NCBI RefSeq assembly: GCF_004526345.1
Contig: NZ_CP038213.1
Span: 1,984,001-2,048,000 of the forward strand
Direction of reading: 5' to 3'
Origin: Ornithinimicrobium flavum
Lineage (GTDB): Bacteria; Actinomycetota; Actinomycetes; Actinomycetales; Dermatophilaceae
DNA length: 64,000 bases
A program made the translations under genes and the position numbers. Positions 38,539 through 48,938 of the stretch are shown in pieces; position 1 is the stretch's first letter; every line of letters begins with the position of its first letter. Below the pieces are notes generated by a model. The model saw nothing but the letters and a program-made list of their open reading frames with translations. It was not told the origin of the DNA and made no database searches.

Positions 38539-39884
38539 TGGCCGCCGCCGACCTCGCCACCCGCGTCACCGAGGTGGCGGAGGGTCTGTGCCGCTACCTC
38601 GACGCCTCCCCGTCCCCGTTCCACGCCGTCGGGTCGGCCGCCGACCTGCTGGCCGAGCAGGGGTTCGTCGAGGTGACCGAGACAGACGTCACGCCCACCC
38701 GGCCCGGGTCCTACCTCGTGCGGCGGGGCGGCTCGTTGCTGGCCTGGTCGACCGCCCACCTCGCGGGCCCGGACGGGTATGCCGCGTCCACCCCCTACCG
38801 CGTCGTGGGGGCCCACACCGACTCCCCCAACCTGCGCGTCAAGCCGCACCCGGACTGGAGCCGGGCCGGCTGGCAGATGCTGGGGGTCGAGATCTACGGC
38901 GGGGCCCTGACCAACTCCTGGCTGGACCGTGACCTGGGCCTGTCCGGACGGGTCACCGTCCGCGACGCGGACGCGCCGGACGGCTTCACCGCCCGGCTGT
39001 GGCGCTGCGACGACCCGCTGCTGCGGGTCTCCCAGCTCGCGATCCACCTGGACCGGACGGTCCGCACCGAGGGCCTGCAGCTCAACGACCAGCAGCACCT
39101 CGCCCCGCACTGGGCCCTGGGCCACGCCGACGGGAGCCGGACCTTCCGCGGCTGGCTGGCCGACCAGGTCGGGGTGGCCCCCGAGGACGTCCTGGCCTAC
39201 GACGCCATGACCCACGACCTCACCCCCGCCCGGCGCATCGGGCTCGACGGCGAGCTCCTCGCCTCGGCCCGGCTCGACAACCTGGCGACCTCCTACGCCG
39301 CCGTCCTCGCGCTCCTGGAGGCGGTGCAGGAGCCGGCCGCCCGGCCCAGCATCCCGATGATCGTGCTCTTCGACCACGAGGAGGTGGGGAGCATGTCCGA
39401 GCGGGGCGCCCAGTCCACCTTCCTGCCCTCGTGGCTGGAGCGTCTGGTCCAGGCCGCCGGCGGCACGCGCGAGGACTACTGGCGGGCGCTCGCCGGGTCG
39501 GTCATCGCCTCGGGCGACATGGCGCACGCCACGCACCCCAACTACGCCGAGCGGCACGAGCCCGAGCACCCGATCCTCATGAACGGCGGACCGGTGCTGA
39601 AGGTCAACGCCAACCTGCGCTACGCCACGGACTCCCTGGGGGCCAGCGCCTTCGCCCTGGCCTGCGAGCAGGCGGGTGTTCCGATGCAGACCTTCGTCAC
39701 CCGCACCGACCTGCCGTGCGGCTCCACCGTGGGACCGATGACCTCGGCCCTGACGGGGGCGACGACGGTCGACTTCGGCGCTCCGGTGCTCTCCATGCAC
39801 TCCACGAGAGAGATCTGCGGCACGCTGGACCAGGCCGGGTATGCCGCGGCCCTGGGCGCGTTCCTGGCCCCCCGGGCCGGTTGA
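38538..39884 (+). CDS. M18-family aminopeptidase
   Basis: 448 residues. Zinc ligands: His in VVGAHTDSPNLRVKP, Asp in LASARLDNLATS, Glu pair in LFDHEEVGSMSERGAQS, and His near the C-terminus in PVLSMHSTREICG. Matches PepC/aspartyl-aminopeptidase-type M18 enzymes, which remove N-terminal residues, often acidic ones. The ATG shares one base with the DUF349 stop (TGATG), so the two are coupled. Confidence 0.93.
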   Translation: MAAADLATRVTEVAEGLCRYLDASPSPFHAVGSAADLLAEQGFVEVTETDVTPTRPGSYLVRRGGSLLAWSTAHLAGPDGYAASTPYRVVGAHTDSPNLRVKPHPDWSRAGWQMLGVEIYGGALTNSWLDRDLGLSGRVTVRDADAPDGFTARLWRCDDPLLRVSQLAIHLDRTVRTEGLQLNDQQHLAPHWALGHADGSRTFRGWLADQVGVAPEDVLAYDAMTHDLTPARRIGLDGELLASARLDNLATSYAAVLALLEAVQEPAARPSIPMIVLFDHEEVGSMSERGAQSTFLPSWLERLVQAAGGTREDYWRALAGSVIASGDMAHATHPNYAERHEPEHPILMNGGPVLKVNANLRYATDSLGASAFALACEQAGVPMQTFVTRTDLPCGSTVGPMTSALTGATTVDFGAPVLSMHSTREICGTLDQAGYAAALGAFLAPRAG

Positions 39885-39894
39885 GCCGGGGGCG

Positions 39895-42213
39895 TCAGGC
39901 CGGACGGCGCCGGTGCGGGTCGGTCCGGGCCGTGCCGGTGACCCGGTAGGCGTCGAGGACCGCCGGGATCCGGCGCACCGCCCGGATGACCGAGTCCAGG
40001 TGCGAGGGGTCTGCCATCTCGAAGGTGAACTTCGACAGCGCGACCCGGTCGCTGCTGGTCTGGACCGACGCCGACAGGATGTTGACGTGCTGCTCCGACA
40101 GGGCGCGGGTGATGTCGGACAGCAGGCCCGCCCGGTCCAGCGCCTCGACCTGGAGGTTGACGAGGAAGAGGCTGGAGGAGGTGGGTGCCCACGCCACGGA
40201 GATGAGGCGCTCGGGGTGCCGCTGCAGCTGCTCGGCGTTGGTGCAGTCGGTCCGGTGCACCGACACCCCTTGCCGTGGGTGACGAAGCCCAGGATCGGGT
40301 CGCCGGGCACGGGCGTGCAGCACTTGGCGAGCTTGACCCACACGTCGTCGGCCCCGACGACCGTGACCCCCGGGTCGCCCTGCAGCACCCGTCCCCGTCG
40401 CGGGCGGACCCCCTCGGCGAGGTCCTCCTCCGCCGCGTCCTCCCCACCCAGGGTCGCGACCAGCTGCCGGACCACGTGCTGCGCCGAGACGTGGCCCTCC
40501 CCCACCGCGGCGAAGAGCCCCTCGAGGTCCTTGTAGCTGAGGTCCTGCGCCACCGCCGTCAGGGTGTCGTGGCTCATGAGCCGCTGGACCGGGGCGTTCT
40601 GCTTGCGGATGACCTTGGCGATCTCGTCCTTGCCGGACTCGACCATCTCGTCGCGGCGCTCACGGGTGAACCACTGGCGGATCTTGTTGCGGGCCCGGGC
40701 GCTCTTGACGAAGCTGAGCCAGTCCCGGCTCGGGCCGGCGTCCTGGGCCTTGCTCGTGATGATCTCGCACACGTCACCGTTGGCGAGCTCGGAGTCCACG
40801 CGGGACCAGCTTGCCGTTGACCCGGCCGCCGACGCACCGGTGGCCCACCTCCGTGTGCACGGCGTAGGCGAAGTCGACGGGCGTCGCCCCGGCGGGCAGC
40901 GCCATGACGTCGCCGCCCGGGGTGAAGACGTAGACCTCCGCCGCACCGACCTCGAAGCGCAGGGAGTCGAGGAACTCCCCCGGGTCGCTCGTCTCCCGCT
41001 GCCACTCCAGCAGCTGGCTGAGCCACTGCATACCCTCCAGCGCCCCGGGGGCGCCGTCGCTGCCGGTGCCGGCCCGGGTGCCGTCGGGCCCACCCTCCTT
41101 GTACTTCCAGTGCGCCGCGACGCCGTACTCGGCCCGGCGGTGCATCTGGTACGTGCGGATCTGGATCTCGACCGGCTTGCCCTCGGGGCCGATCACCGTC
41201 GTGTGCAACGACTGGTACATGTTGAACTTCGGCATCGCGATGTAGTCCTTGAACCGCCCGGGCACCGGGTTCCAGCGGTTGTGGATCGCGCCGAGCACGG
41301 CGTAGCAGTCCTGGATGGAGTCGACCAGGACCCGCACGCCCATGAGGTCGTAGATCTTGTCGAAGTCGGTCCCGCGCACGATCATCTTCTGGTAGACCGA
41401 GTAGTAGTGCTTGGGGCGGCCGGTCACGGTGGCCCTGACCTTGGCGTCCTTGAGCTCCTCCTTGATCTGGGCCCGGACCTTGGAGAGCATCTCCTCCCTC
41501 GCGGGGGCCCTGTCGGCGACCATGCGGACGATCTCGTCGTAGACCTTGGGGTAGAGCTGGGCGAAGGCCAGGTCCTCGAGCTCCCACTTGATGGTGTTCA
41601 TCCCCAGCCGGTGGGCGAGGGGGGCGTAGATCTCCAGCGTCTCGGACGCCTTGCGGGCCGCGCTCTCCGGGGAGACGTAGCGCCAGGTGCGGGCGTTGTG
41701 CACCCGGTCCGCGAGCTTGATGACCAGCACCCGGATGTCCCGGGCCATGGCCACGACCATCTTGCGGACGGTCTCGGCCTGGGCCGCCTCGCCGTAGGTC
41801 ACCTTGTCGAGCTTGGTGACCCCGTCGACCAGCATGGCGATCTCCTCGCCGAAGTCCTTGCGCAGCTGCTGGAGCGAGTAGGAGGTGTCCTCCACCGTGT
41901 CGTGCAGGAGGGCGGCCGCGATCGTGGACGGCGTCATGCCCAGCTCGGCCAGGATGCTGGCCACCGCGAGGGGGTGGGTGATGTAGGCGTCCCCGCTCTT
42001 GCGGGTCTGGCCCCGGTGGGCCTCCTCGGCCGTGGCGTAGGCCCGTTCGATCAGCGACAGGTCGGCCCGCGGGTGGGTGGCCCGGACGGCGCGCAGCAGC
42101 GGCTCGAGGGCCGGGTTCGTCGGGGCACGTGTGCCGCCGAGTCGCGCCCAGCGGGGCCGCAGCCCGCCGCCGGAGCGGCTGGCCGGCGCAGAGCTGGGCG
42201 GCTGCTCGGTCAT
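39895..42213 (-). CDS. rel: bifunctional (p)ppGpp synthetase/hydrolase (two compensating frameshifts)
   Basis: 772 residues after repair. Hydrolase HD domain: [10 protein letters not shown] and [30 protein letters not shown] text; synthetase domain: [19 protein letters not shown] and [24 protein letters not shown] domain [27 protein letters not shown]; zinc-finger/ACT C-terminus with [20 protein letters not shown] and [16 protein letters not shown]. An extra base at 40799 and a missing base in the run at 40266-40269 shift about 180 residues; overall the frame is kept. Controls the stringent response. Confidence 0.94.
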
Positions 42214-42219
42214 GGACCG

Positions 42220-42225
42220 ATCATA
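42220..42225 (-). promoter_or_regulatory. rel: -10 box of rel (leaderless)
   Basis: TATGAT, close to consensus, ends 6 nt before the ATG at 42213. Confidence 0.6.
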
Positions 42226-42279
42226 GGTCCCGGCAGGGGCGCCCAGCCCCGCCGCCTCCGCGGTGGGCCCACCACCACC

Positions 42280-42816
42280 TCAGATGGTGACCTGGCAGTG
42301 CAGGTCGTAGCCGGAGAGCTTCGCAGCACCCCCGAGAGCGCCGATCTCCAGGACGATCTCGATCGCGGCGACGCTGGCCCCGCACCGCTCGATGAGCTCG
42401 CAGGTGGCCGCCAGCGTGCCACCGGTCGCCAGCACGTCGTCCACGACCAGCACGCGCTCGTGGTGGGAGACCGCGTCCTGGTGGATCTCCAGGGTCGCCG
42501 TGCCGTACTCCAACGAGTAGGACTCGGAGTGGACGGGGGCCGGGAGCTTGCCCTCCTTGCGGACCGGGACGAAGCCCACGCCGAGCTCGTGGGCGATCAT
42601 CGACCCCAGGATGAAACCTCGGGCCTCGATGCCGGCCACGACGTCCACCTGTCCCCGGCGCCGCTCGACGGTGTCCCGCACGATGAGGTCACGGAGGTCG
42701 GGGTCGAGCAGGATGGGGGTGAAGTCCTTGAAGACCACCCCGGCCTCCGGGAAGTCGGGGATGTCCCGCATGGCCGCCGCCACGCGGGCGGCCAGCTGCT
42801 GGTCCACCGGGGCCAC
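42280..42816 (-). CDS. apt: adenine phosphoribosyltransferase
   Basis: 178 residues. PRPP-binding VLVVDDVLATGGTLAATCELI, GIEARGFILGSMIAHELG and VPVRKEGKLP. Salvages adenine to AMP. The GTG start lies 3 nt after the secF stop. The 66 nt between apt and rel hold only the rel promoter. Confidence 0.95.
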   Translation of the reverse strand: MAPVDQQLAARVAAAMRDIPDFPEAGVVFKDFTPILLDPDLRDLIVRDTVERRRGQVDVVAGIEARGFILGSMIAHELGVGFVPVRKEGKLPAPVHSESYSLEYGTATLEIHQDAVSHHERVLVVDDVLATGGTLAATCELIERCGASVAAIEIVLEIGALGGAAKLSGYDLHCQVTI

Positions 42817-42819
42817 CGG

Positions 42820-44025
42820 TCAGCTCCGGTTCTTGCGCTTGGGCTGGTTGCGCGGCCCGCGCTGGGCGTAGGGGTGGAGCTGGCGCCCCGGCACCGAGAC
42901 ACCCGTGGCCGGGGAGGCCGTGCCGGGGGTCGGAGCGGTCGCGGTCCGACGACCGGCGGGCACCAGGTCATCCTCGCCGTCCGCCAGGTCCTGCTCGGGC
43001 TCCAGCTCCGGGACGGCGCTCTCGCCGCGGCCCGAGCGGGCCAGCGCCCGCTGGCGACGCTTGGTGACCTGGGCGTCCTGCTTGCGGATCTCCAGCTCGC
43101 CGGAGCGCATGTCGACCAGCAGGGGGGTGGCGATGAAGATCGAGGAGAAGGTGCCCACCGCGATGCCGATGAACAGCGCCCACGCCAGGTCCACCAGGGT
43201 GCCCGGTCCGATGAGGGTGATGCCGACGAGCAGGATGACGCCCACGGGCAGCAGCGCCACGATCGAGGTGTTGATCGAGCGCACGAAGGTCTGGTTGACC
43301 GCGGTGTTCGCCGCCTCGGCGAAGGTCTGCCGCTTGGTGTCGGCGGCGTGCTCGGTGTTCTCCCGGACCTTGTCGAAGACGACGATCGTGTCGTAGATGG
43401 AGTAGCCCAGGATGGTGAGGAAGCCGATGACCGACGCCGGCGACACCTCGATCCCCAGCAGCGCGTAGACACCGATGGTGAACAGCACGTCGTGGACGAG
43501 CGCGACCATCGCCGCCGCGGCCATCTTCCACGTGGAGAAGTAGAGGGTGAGCACCACCGTGACCAGGGCCAGGAACACCGCCAGCGCGATCGCGGCACGC
43601 TGGGTCACGGTCTCGCCCCAGGACGGGCCGACCAGGGAGCTGGCTACGTCGGCGACCTCGACGTCGAACTCCTCGGCGAGCTGGGCCCGTGCCGTCTCGG
43701 CCTGCGCGCTCTCGAGCTCACCGGTCTGGATCCGGACGGTGTCGTCCCCGATCCGGGTCACGGTCGTCGTGCTGCCGGGCGACAGCTCCTCGACGATGGC
43801 CCCGGCCCGACCCTCGTAACCCTGCATGTCCTGGACCTGGCTGACCCGCAGCTCCGAGCCGCCGCGGAACTCGATGCCGAAGTTCAGTCCACGCCCCACC
43901 AGCCCGGCGAGGGACAGCAGGATGAGCACCGCGGTCACGGCATACCAGACCTTGCGTCGGCCGACGATGTCGAAGACTCGCTTGCCGCTGTAGAGGTCGT
44001 TGCCGAACTGGGAGAAACGCGACAT
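42820..44025 (-). CDS. secF: protein translocase subunit SecF
   Basis: 401 residues with six membrane helices. LNFGIEFRGGSELRV, GPSWGETVTQRAAIALAVFLAL, LTILGYSIYDTIVVFDKVREN and QTFVRSINTS are SecF signatures. The basic C-terminal tail of about 75 residues ends in PRNQPKRKNRS. Works with SecD and YajC to pull exported proteins across the membrane using the proton gradient. TGATG overlap with secD. Confidence 0.96.
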   Translation of the reverse strand: MSRFSQFGNDLYSGKRVFDIVGRRKVWYAVTAVLILLSLAGLVGRGLNFGIEFRGGSELRVSQVQDMQGYEGRAGAIVEELSPGSTTTVTRIGDDTVRIQTGELESAQAETARAQLAEEFDVEVADVASSLVGPSWGETVTQRAAIALAVFLALVTVVLTLYFSTWKMAAAAMVALVHDVLFTIGVYALLGIEVSPASVIGFLTILGYSIYDTIVVFDKVRENTEHAADTKRQTFAEAANTAVNQTFVRSINTSIVALLPVGVILLVGITLIGPGTLVDLAWALFIGIAVGTFSSIFIATPLLVDMRSGELEIRKQDAQVTKRRQRALARSGRGESAVPELEPEQDLADGEDDLVPAGRRTATAPTPGTASPATGVSVPGRQLHPYAQRGPRNQPKRKNRS

Positions 44026-46001
44026 CAGACCACACCACCTTCCAGCTCTTCGCGGGTATGCCGTCTGCGGCCCGGGGCGAGCACCTCGGGCTCACGCACC
44101 TGCCCGCGTCCGAGGTAGGCCGACCGCTTGGCGCCCAGCCGCTCGGGCTCCATGCCCGACCACTTGCGCCCCTCGCCGAAGAACCGGGTGTTGGCCAGGA
44201 TGCTCACGACAGGGTGGGTGAACATGAAGACGACCAGCAGGTCGATGACGGTGGTCAGGCCCAGGGCGAACGCGAACGCCTTGACCCCGGCCTCGGAGAG
44301 GAAGTAGAGCACGGCGGCGGCGATGAGGTTGACCACGTCGGAGATGATCAGCGTGCGGCGGGCACGCTCCCACCCGGTGTCGACGGCGTAGCGCAACGGG
44401 CGACCGGAGCGCACCTCGTCGCGGATCCGCTCGAAGTAGACGATGAAGCTGTCGGCCGTGATGCCGATCGCCACGATGAGACCGGTGACCCCGGCCATGG
44501 TGAGCCGGAAGTTGTTGGCCCACCCGAGCAGCGTGACCGAGCCGTAGGCCAGCAGCGCCGCGATGATCAGCGAGGCGATGGCCACCAGCCCGAGCGCGTG
44601 GTACTGGACCAGCATGAAGACGAAGACGAGCAGGAGGCCGATCGCCCCGGCGATGACGCCGTAGCGCAGCTGCTCCCCACCGAGGGTGGGGCTGATCTGC
44701 TCGGAGGTCTGCACGTCGAAGCTGAGCGGCAGGGCGCCGAACTTCAGCTGGTTGGCCAGCGTCTGGGCGGTCTCCGGGGTGAAGGTGCCGCTGATGGTCG
44801 CGGTGCCGCCGGAGATGACGTCGTTGACGGTCGGCGCAGAGATGACCTCGCCGTCGAGCACCATCGCGAACCGGTTCTGCGCGGACCCCTGCGGGTAGCC
44901 GAACAGGCGCTGGGTCACCTGGGTGAACGCCTCGCGGCCCTCGTCGTCGAAGGTGAGGTTGACGACCCAGCGGCCGCTCACCGCCCCACCCTGCAGTTGC
45001 TCCGGCGCGGCGACCGCGTCGGTGAGGTTGCCGCCGGAGAGCTCGGCGGGACCGAGGATGTACTTCTCGTCACCCTCGCTGCTGCAGGCGACGATCGGCT
45101 GGTTCGCGGGGGCCGAGGCCACCGTGTCCTGCAGCTGCGGGTCGGCGCAGTCGGCGGCGGTGAAGGCCGCCTGCAGCTCGGGCGTGATCTGCGCCAGGTC
45201 CGAGGGGTTGGTGGCCGGGGGTGCGGGGGCGGGCTCCTGCGTCGGGGTGGCCTCGTCGTCGGCGGGGACACCCGGCGCGATGGTCTCGACCGCGGCGTCG
45301 GCGCTGCTCGGCAGCCGCTCCCCGCCGCGGTTCTCGTCGGTCTGCTCCGCCTCGTCCCCGGGGGGTGCCGACTCCTCGGCCTCCTGCTCCTCCAGGAGCT
45401 CCTCGAGCTGGCGCTGCTGGTCCTCCAGCTGCTCCTGCAGCACGGAGGGCGGCAGCGGCAGGGTCCGCTGCGTCGGCTGCTCCTCGCCCGGGGCCAGGAC
45501 GGGCTGGGCCACCAGGACGGGACGGAAACGCATCTGGGACGATCGGCTCAGGGCCTCGAGCTGCTCGGGGGTCGGGTTCCCGGGGATGGCGACGGAGATG
45601 TTGCCGCCCAGCCGGGAGACTTCGGCCTCGGCGACGCCACCGCCGTCGATGCGGCGACGGATGATGTCGATGGCCTGGTCGAGCTCCGAGGCGCCGATCA
45701 CCTCCCCCTCGTCGGTGACCGGGGCCATGACGATCTGCCGGCCGCCGGCCAGGTCCAGGCCCAGCAGCGGGGTGAGCTCGCCACGCGGGCTCCCCCACAG
45801 GTGCGCAGCCCCGATGCCGCTGAAGAGCGCCAGCATGAGGGCGAGCAGGGCCAGGAGCGTCCGCCGGGGGCCACGGGTGCGGGGGTTGCGGCGCGGCCGG
45901 GTGCGCCGGCTGCCTGCGGACCGTCCCTGCCGGCGTCCTGAGTCCGCGCCCGATCCCGGAAGGTCCTCGTCCCGCCGGGACGCCGGGGTCGAGGTGCTCA
46001 T
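44025..46001 (-). CDS. secD: protein translocase subunit SecD
   Basis: 658 residues. A basic Arg-rich cytosolic N-terminus of about 45 residues, helix LLALLALMLALFSGIGAA, LGLDLAGGRQIVM, periplasmic P1 domain interrupted at about 190-285 by a Gln/Glu coiled coil (LEDQQRQLEELLEEQEAEES) and an acidic Pro/Thr-rich stretch, then ISGTFTPETAQTLANQLKFGALPL and helices with AGVTGLIVAIGITADSFIVYFERIRDE. Such an insert is common in actinobacterial SecD. ATGA overlap with yajC. Confidence 0.96.
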   Translation of the reverse strand: MSTSTPASRRDEDLPGSGADSGRRQGRSAGSRRTRPRRNPRTRGPRRTLLALLALMLALFSGIGAAHLWGSPRGELTPLLGLDLAGGRQIVMAPVTDEGEVIGASELDQAIDIIRRRIDGGGVAEAEVSRLGGNISVAIPGNPTPEQLEALSRSSQMRFRPVLVAQPVLAPGEEQPTQRTLPLPPSVLQEQLEDQQRQLEELLEEQEAEESAPPGDEAEQTDENRGGERLPSSADAAVETIAPGVPADDEATPTQEPAPAPPATNPSDLAQITPELQAAFTAADCADPQLQDTVASAPANQPIVACSSEGDEKYILGPAELSGGNLTDAVAAPEQLQGGAVSGRWVVNLTFDDEGREAFTQVTQRLFGYPQGSAQNRFAMVLDGEVISAPTVNDVISGGTATISGTFTPETAQTLANQLKFGALPLSFDVQTSEQISPTLGGEQLRYGVIAGAIGLLLVFVFMLVQYHALGLVAIASLIIAALLAYGSVTLLGWANNFRLTMAGVTGLIVAIGITADSFIVYFERIRDEVRSGRPLRYAVDTGWERARRTLIISDVVNLIAAAVLYFLSEAGVKAFAFALGLTTVIDLLVVFMFTHPVVSILANTRFFGEGRKWSGMEPERLGAKRSAYLGRGQVREPEVLAPGRRRHTREELEGGVV

Positions 46002-46321
46002 GCGGCCGGACCCTGCCCGGAGGGGCGACCCGGCGCCATGCTCAACGGGACGATCGCGCGACGGTCGTGGCGGACCACGACACCGTCCGCGATGCGCAGG
46101 TGGACCACGTCGTTCTCCAGGCCCTGGATCACTCCGTGCATCCCGGCGGTGGTCATCACCTCCTGGCCGACCTGCAGGCCTTGCTGCGCCTGGGTCATCG
46201 CCCGGGCGCGGCGGCGCTGGGTGACCATGAGGTAGATGAGCAGCAGGATCGGCAGCGCCAGCAGGAGCAGCGACATCGTGCCGCTTCCCTGGGCAGCGGC
46301 CGCGCCGGTCGCCAGTGTCAT
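45998..46321 (-). CDS. yajC: preprotein translocase subunit YajC
   Basis: 107 residues. One membrane helix (SLLLLALPILLLIYLMV), then QRRRARAMTQAQQGLQVGQEVMTTAGMHGVIQGLEND with the YajC core. Accessory subunit of SecDF. ATG with GAAGG upstream; first gene of yajC-secD-secF. Confidence 0.93.
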   Translation of the reverse strand: MTLATGAAAAQGSGTMSLLLLALPILLLIYLMVTQRRRARAMTQAQQGLQVGQEVMTTAGMHGVIQGLENDVVHLRIADGVVVRHDRRAIVPLSMAPGRPSGQGPAA

Positions 46322-46368
46322 TGAATGGAACCCTTCACAAGATGTCCGTGGGTGGCGCCGCAGGGGAG

Positions 46369-46414
46369 CCGGGTGCTCGAGCGACGCCGCGTGGTCGCGG
46401 CAACAGGCACCCGG
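46369..46414 (-). promoter_or_regulatory. nested stem-loop between ruvB and yajC
   Basis: Outer 8-bp arms CCGGGTGC/GCACCCGG enclose an inner GCCGCG/CGCGGC stem with a TGGT loop. It lies 57 nt beyond the ruvB stop and within the yajC leader. It could terminate ruvCAB or structure the yajC leader. Confidence 0.45.
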
Positions 46415-46417
46415 GGA

Positions 46418-46447
46418 AGTCTAGGTGAGTGGCCCGGCGCCACCAAA
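46418..46447 (-). promoter_or_regulatory. candidate promoter of yajC-secDF
   Basis: TTTGGT (46447-46442), 18-nt spacer, TAGACT (46423-46418). The transcript would begin at the nested stem-loop. Confidence 0.35.
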
Positions 46448-46470
46448 GAGGCGGGTCTCCCGTGTCGGCC

Positions 46471-47661
46471 CTACTCCGGCTCCAGGGGAAGGGTCTGCTG
46501 CCGTGCCGCCTCGGCGGGCGTACGCCCGAGCCGGCTTGGGCCGAGGTCCACCGGGCCGCTCCCGGAGGGGCGGTCACCCGCGGTGGGCGGGACCAGCCCC
46601 AGGTGCTCCCAGGCGGCAGGACTGGCGGCGCGGCCCCGCGGGGTCCGCACCAGGAAGCCCTCCCGCACGAGGTAGGGCTCGGCCACCGTCTCGACGGTGT
46701 CCGGCTCCTCCCCCACGGCGACGGCGAGCGTGGACAGACCCACCGGACCGCCACCGAAACGCGTGCACAGCACCTCGAGCACCGACCGGTCGAGGCGGTC
46801 CAGACCGATCTCGTCCACGTCGAAGAGGGCGAGGGCGGACCGTGCGGCCGGCTCGTCCACGACCCCCTCGCCGTGCACCTGCGCCCAGTCACGCACCCGC
46901 CGCAGCAGGCGGTTGGCGATGCGGGGGGTGCCGCGGGACCGGGAGGCGACCTGGTGGACCCCTGCCTCGTCCGCCTCGATCCCGAGCAGGGCCGCGTTGC
47001 GGTGCAGGATGGTGACGAGGTCCTCGGTGGCGTAGTAGTCCAGGTGCCCCGTGAAGCCGAACCGGTCGCGCAACGGCGCGGGCAGCAGCCCCGAGCGGGT
47101 CGTGGCGCCGACCACCGTGAACGGCGGGAGCTCGAGCGGGATCGCAGTCGCGCCGGGCCCCTTGCCGACGATGACGTCGACCCGGAAGTCCTCCATCGCG
47201 AGGTAGAGCATCTCCTCAGCCGGTCGGCTCATGCGGTGGATCTCGTCGAGGAAGAGGACCTCTCCCTCGACCAGGGAGGACAGGACCGCCGCCAGGTCGC
47301 CCGCGTGCTGGATGGCCGGGCCGCTGGTGATCCGCAGCGGCTGCTCCAGCTCCCCGGCGATGATCATGGCCAGGGTCGTCTTACCGAGCCCGGGCGGGCC
47401 GGAGAGCAGCACGTGGTCCGGCGGTGAGACGCGTCGACGGGCGGCCTCGAGCACCAGACCCAGCTGGTCGCGCACCCGCTGCTGGCCGGGGAAGTCGGCG
47501 AGCCGGCGTGGCCGCAGCGCGGCCTCGATGCGCCGCTCCTCGTCCCCACCCCCGGGGTCGACGATCCGCCCGACGCCGGGGTCCTCCCCGGCCCCGAAGT
47601 CGGGCTCGACCTCTCGCGACCCGTCCCCCCAGGGGCTCGGGTCGAGCTCCGAGGCGCTCAC
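46471..47661 (-). CDS. ruvB: Holliday junction helicase RuvB
   Basis: 396 residues. After a non-conserved acidic N-terminus of about 45 residues: [14 protein letters not shown], Walker [18 protein letters not shown], Walker [16 protein letters not shown], sensor 1 [11 protein letters not shown], arginine finger [10 protein letters not shown]-terminal winged helix with [14 protein letters not shown]. Hexameric motor for branch migration. GTG start overlaps the ruvA stop (GTGA). Confidence 0.96.
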   Translation of the reverse strand: MSASELDPSPWGDGSREVEPDFGAGEDPGVGRIVDPGGGDEERRIEAALRPRRLADFPGQQRVRDQLGLVLEAARRRVSPPDHVLLSGPPGLGKTTLAMIIAGELEQPLRITSGPAIQHAGDLAAVLSSLVEGEVLFLDEIHRMSRPAEEMLYLAMEDFRVDVIVGKGPGATAIPLELPPFTVVGATTRSGLLPAPLRDRFGFTGHLDYYATEDLVTILHRNAALLGIEADEAGVHQVASRSRGTPRIANRLLRRVRDWAQVHGEGVVDEPAARSALALFDVDEIGLDRLDRSVLEVLCTRFGGGPVGLSTLAVAVGEEPDTVETVAEPYLVREGFLVRTPRGRAASPAAWEHLGLVPPTAGDRPSGSGPVDLGPSRLGRTPAEAARQQTLPLEPE

Positions 47662-48264
47662 CGGCCCAGCTCCCGGAGGGCCGCGCGCAGCAGGTCGGAG
47701 ACCTCGGTCGGGGCGTCCGGGTCCCGGGCGATCGCGGACAGGGCGCCGTCCGCCTGCTTGGCGCTCCACCCCAGACCCTCCAGCGCCTCGCGCACCTGGC
47801 CCACCACGGCCTCCTCCCCGGCCCGGCCCGAGGTGGTCGCGGGCTGGGAGGCAGGGTCCACCCCGACGGCCAGCATCTTGTCCTTGAGCTCGAGCACCAG
47901 GCGCTCGGCGGACTTCCTGCCGATGCCCGGCACCTTGGTGAGCGCGACCAGGTCGCCCTGCGCAGCGCCCGGCGGACCTCCTCGGGGCTGTGGACGGACA
48001 GCATGGCGAGCGCCAGCCGGGGGCCGACGCCGCTGACGGTCTGCACCTGCTCGAACAGCGCCCTGGCCTCCGGTGCGGCGAACCCGTAGAGGGTCAGCGA
48101 CTCCTCGCGCACCACCAGCGTGGTCTCGAGGAGGACCTCCTGCCCGGAGCGGGCCTCGGCGGCGGTGGCCGGGGTGGTGTGGACCAGCAGGCCCACCCCC
48201 CGACCTCGACGACGAGGTGGTCGAGCCCGACGTGCCGCACGGGGCCGCGGACGGAAGCGATCAC
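47658..48264 (-). CDS. ruvA: Holliday junction protein RuvA (two apparent frameshifts)
   Basis: 202 residues after repair. Domain I starts [23 protein letters not shown]; the C run at 48196-48201 needs one more base to reach VGLLVHTT. The helix-hairpin-helix region [20 protein letters not shown] breaks near 47963, where one base restores [28 protein letters not shown] text. Domain [24 protein letters not shown] follows. Tetramer that binds junctions and loads RuvB. The GTG overlaps the ruvC stop. Confidence 0.94.
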
Positions 48265-48938
48265 GGGATGGTCCTCCTGCTGGTCATGGATGTGCCGCCG
48301 CGGGTGCCGCCACGGCCTGAGGCTCGGGCGGCGGCGGCGCGGGCCGCGGTGCGGTGCTGGGCGTGCAGCTCGGCCAGTCTGTTGGTCGGCGTGCCCGCGC
48401 GAGCAGCCTGCTCCTGGGCCTCCTGGAGCCGGTTGGGCCCCGCCGGGTCTCCTGAGAGGCCCGGTGCGCCGCCACGCCACAGGTGGCAGATCGCCAGGGC
48501 GAGGGCGTCGGCGGCGTCGGCGGGCCGGGGCGTCTGCGCCAGGCCGAGGATGCGGGTGACCATGTGCCCCACCTGCGCCTTGTCGGCGCGGCCGTTGCCG
48601 GTGACGGCCGCCTTGACCTCCGACGGGGTGTGCATGGCCAGCGGGAGTCCGAGGCGGGCAGCCGCCAGCATGGGGACCGCGGAGGCCTGCGCCGTGCCCA
48701 TGATCCCCCGGATGTTGGCCCGGGCGAAGACCCGCTCCACCGCCACCGCGTCGGGCGTCGTGCGGGCCAGCCACTCGTCCAGCTCGGTCTGCAGCGTCAG
48801 CAGCCGCTCCGCCGGGTCGTCGCCCACGGGCGTGCGCACGACGCCGACCTCGACCAGCCGTAGCCGGCGACCCGGCAGCCCCTCGACCACGCCGAGACCG
48901 CACCGGGTGAGACCCGGATCGACTCCGAGCACGCGCAC
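48261..48938 (-). CDS. ruvC: Holliday junction resolvase RuvC
   Basis: 225 residues. [18 protein letters not shown] holds the first catalytic Asp; [16 protein letters not shown] the Glu; [14 protein letters not shown] the last Asp pair. I choose the GTG at 48938 because GGAGG is 7 nt upstream and the protein then begins as RuvC proteins do; an in-frame ATG at 48965 lacks a ribosome site. The C-terminal 65 residues after HLWRGG are Ala/Arg-rich and not conserved. Confidence 0.93.
   Translation of the reverse strand: MRVLGVDPGLTRCGLGVVEGLPGRRLRLVEVGVVRTPVGDDPAERLLTLQTELDEWLARTTPDAVAVERVFARANIRGIMGTAQASAVPMLAAARLGLPLAMHTPSEVKAAVTGNGRADKAQVGHMVTRILGLAQTPRPADAADALALAICHLWRGGAPGLSGDPAGPNRLQEAQEQAARAGTPTNRLAELHAQHRTAARAAAARASGRGGTRGGTSMTSRRTIP

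Noticed and set aside
40564..44118. Very long open frames opposite rel-apt-secF, and similar ones opposite gcvP, the GCS2 gene and thrS
   Set aside because: High GC leaves few stop codons in antisense frames; the translations are Arg/Gly/Ala-rich with no domains, while the opposite strand has complete known proteins.
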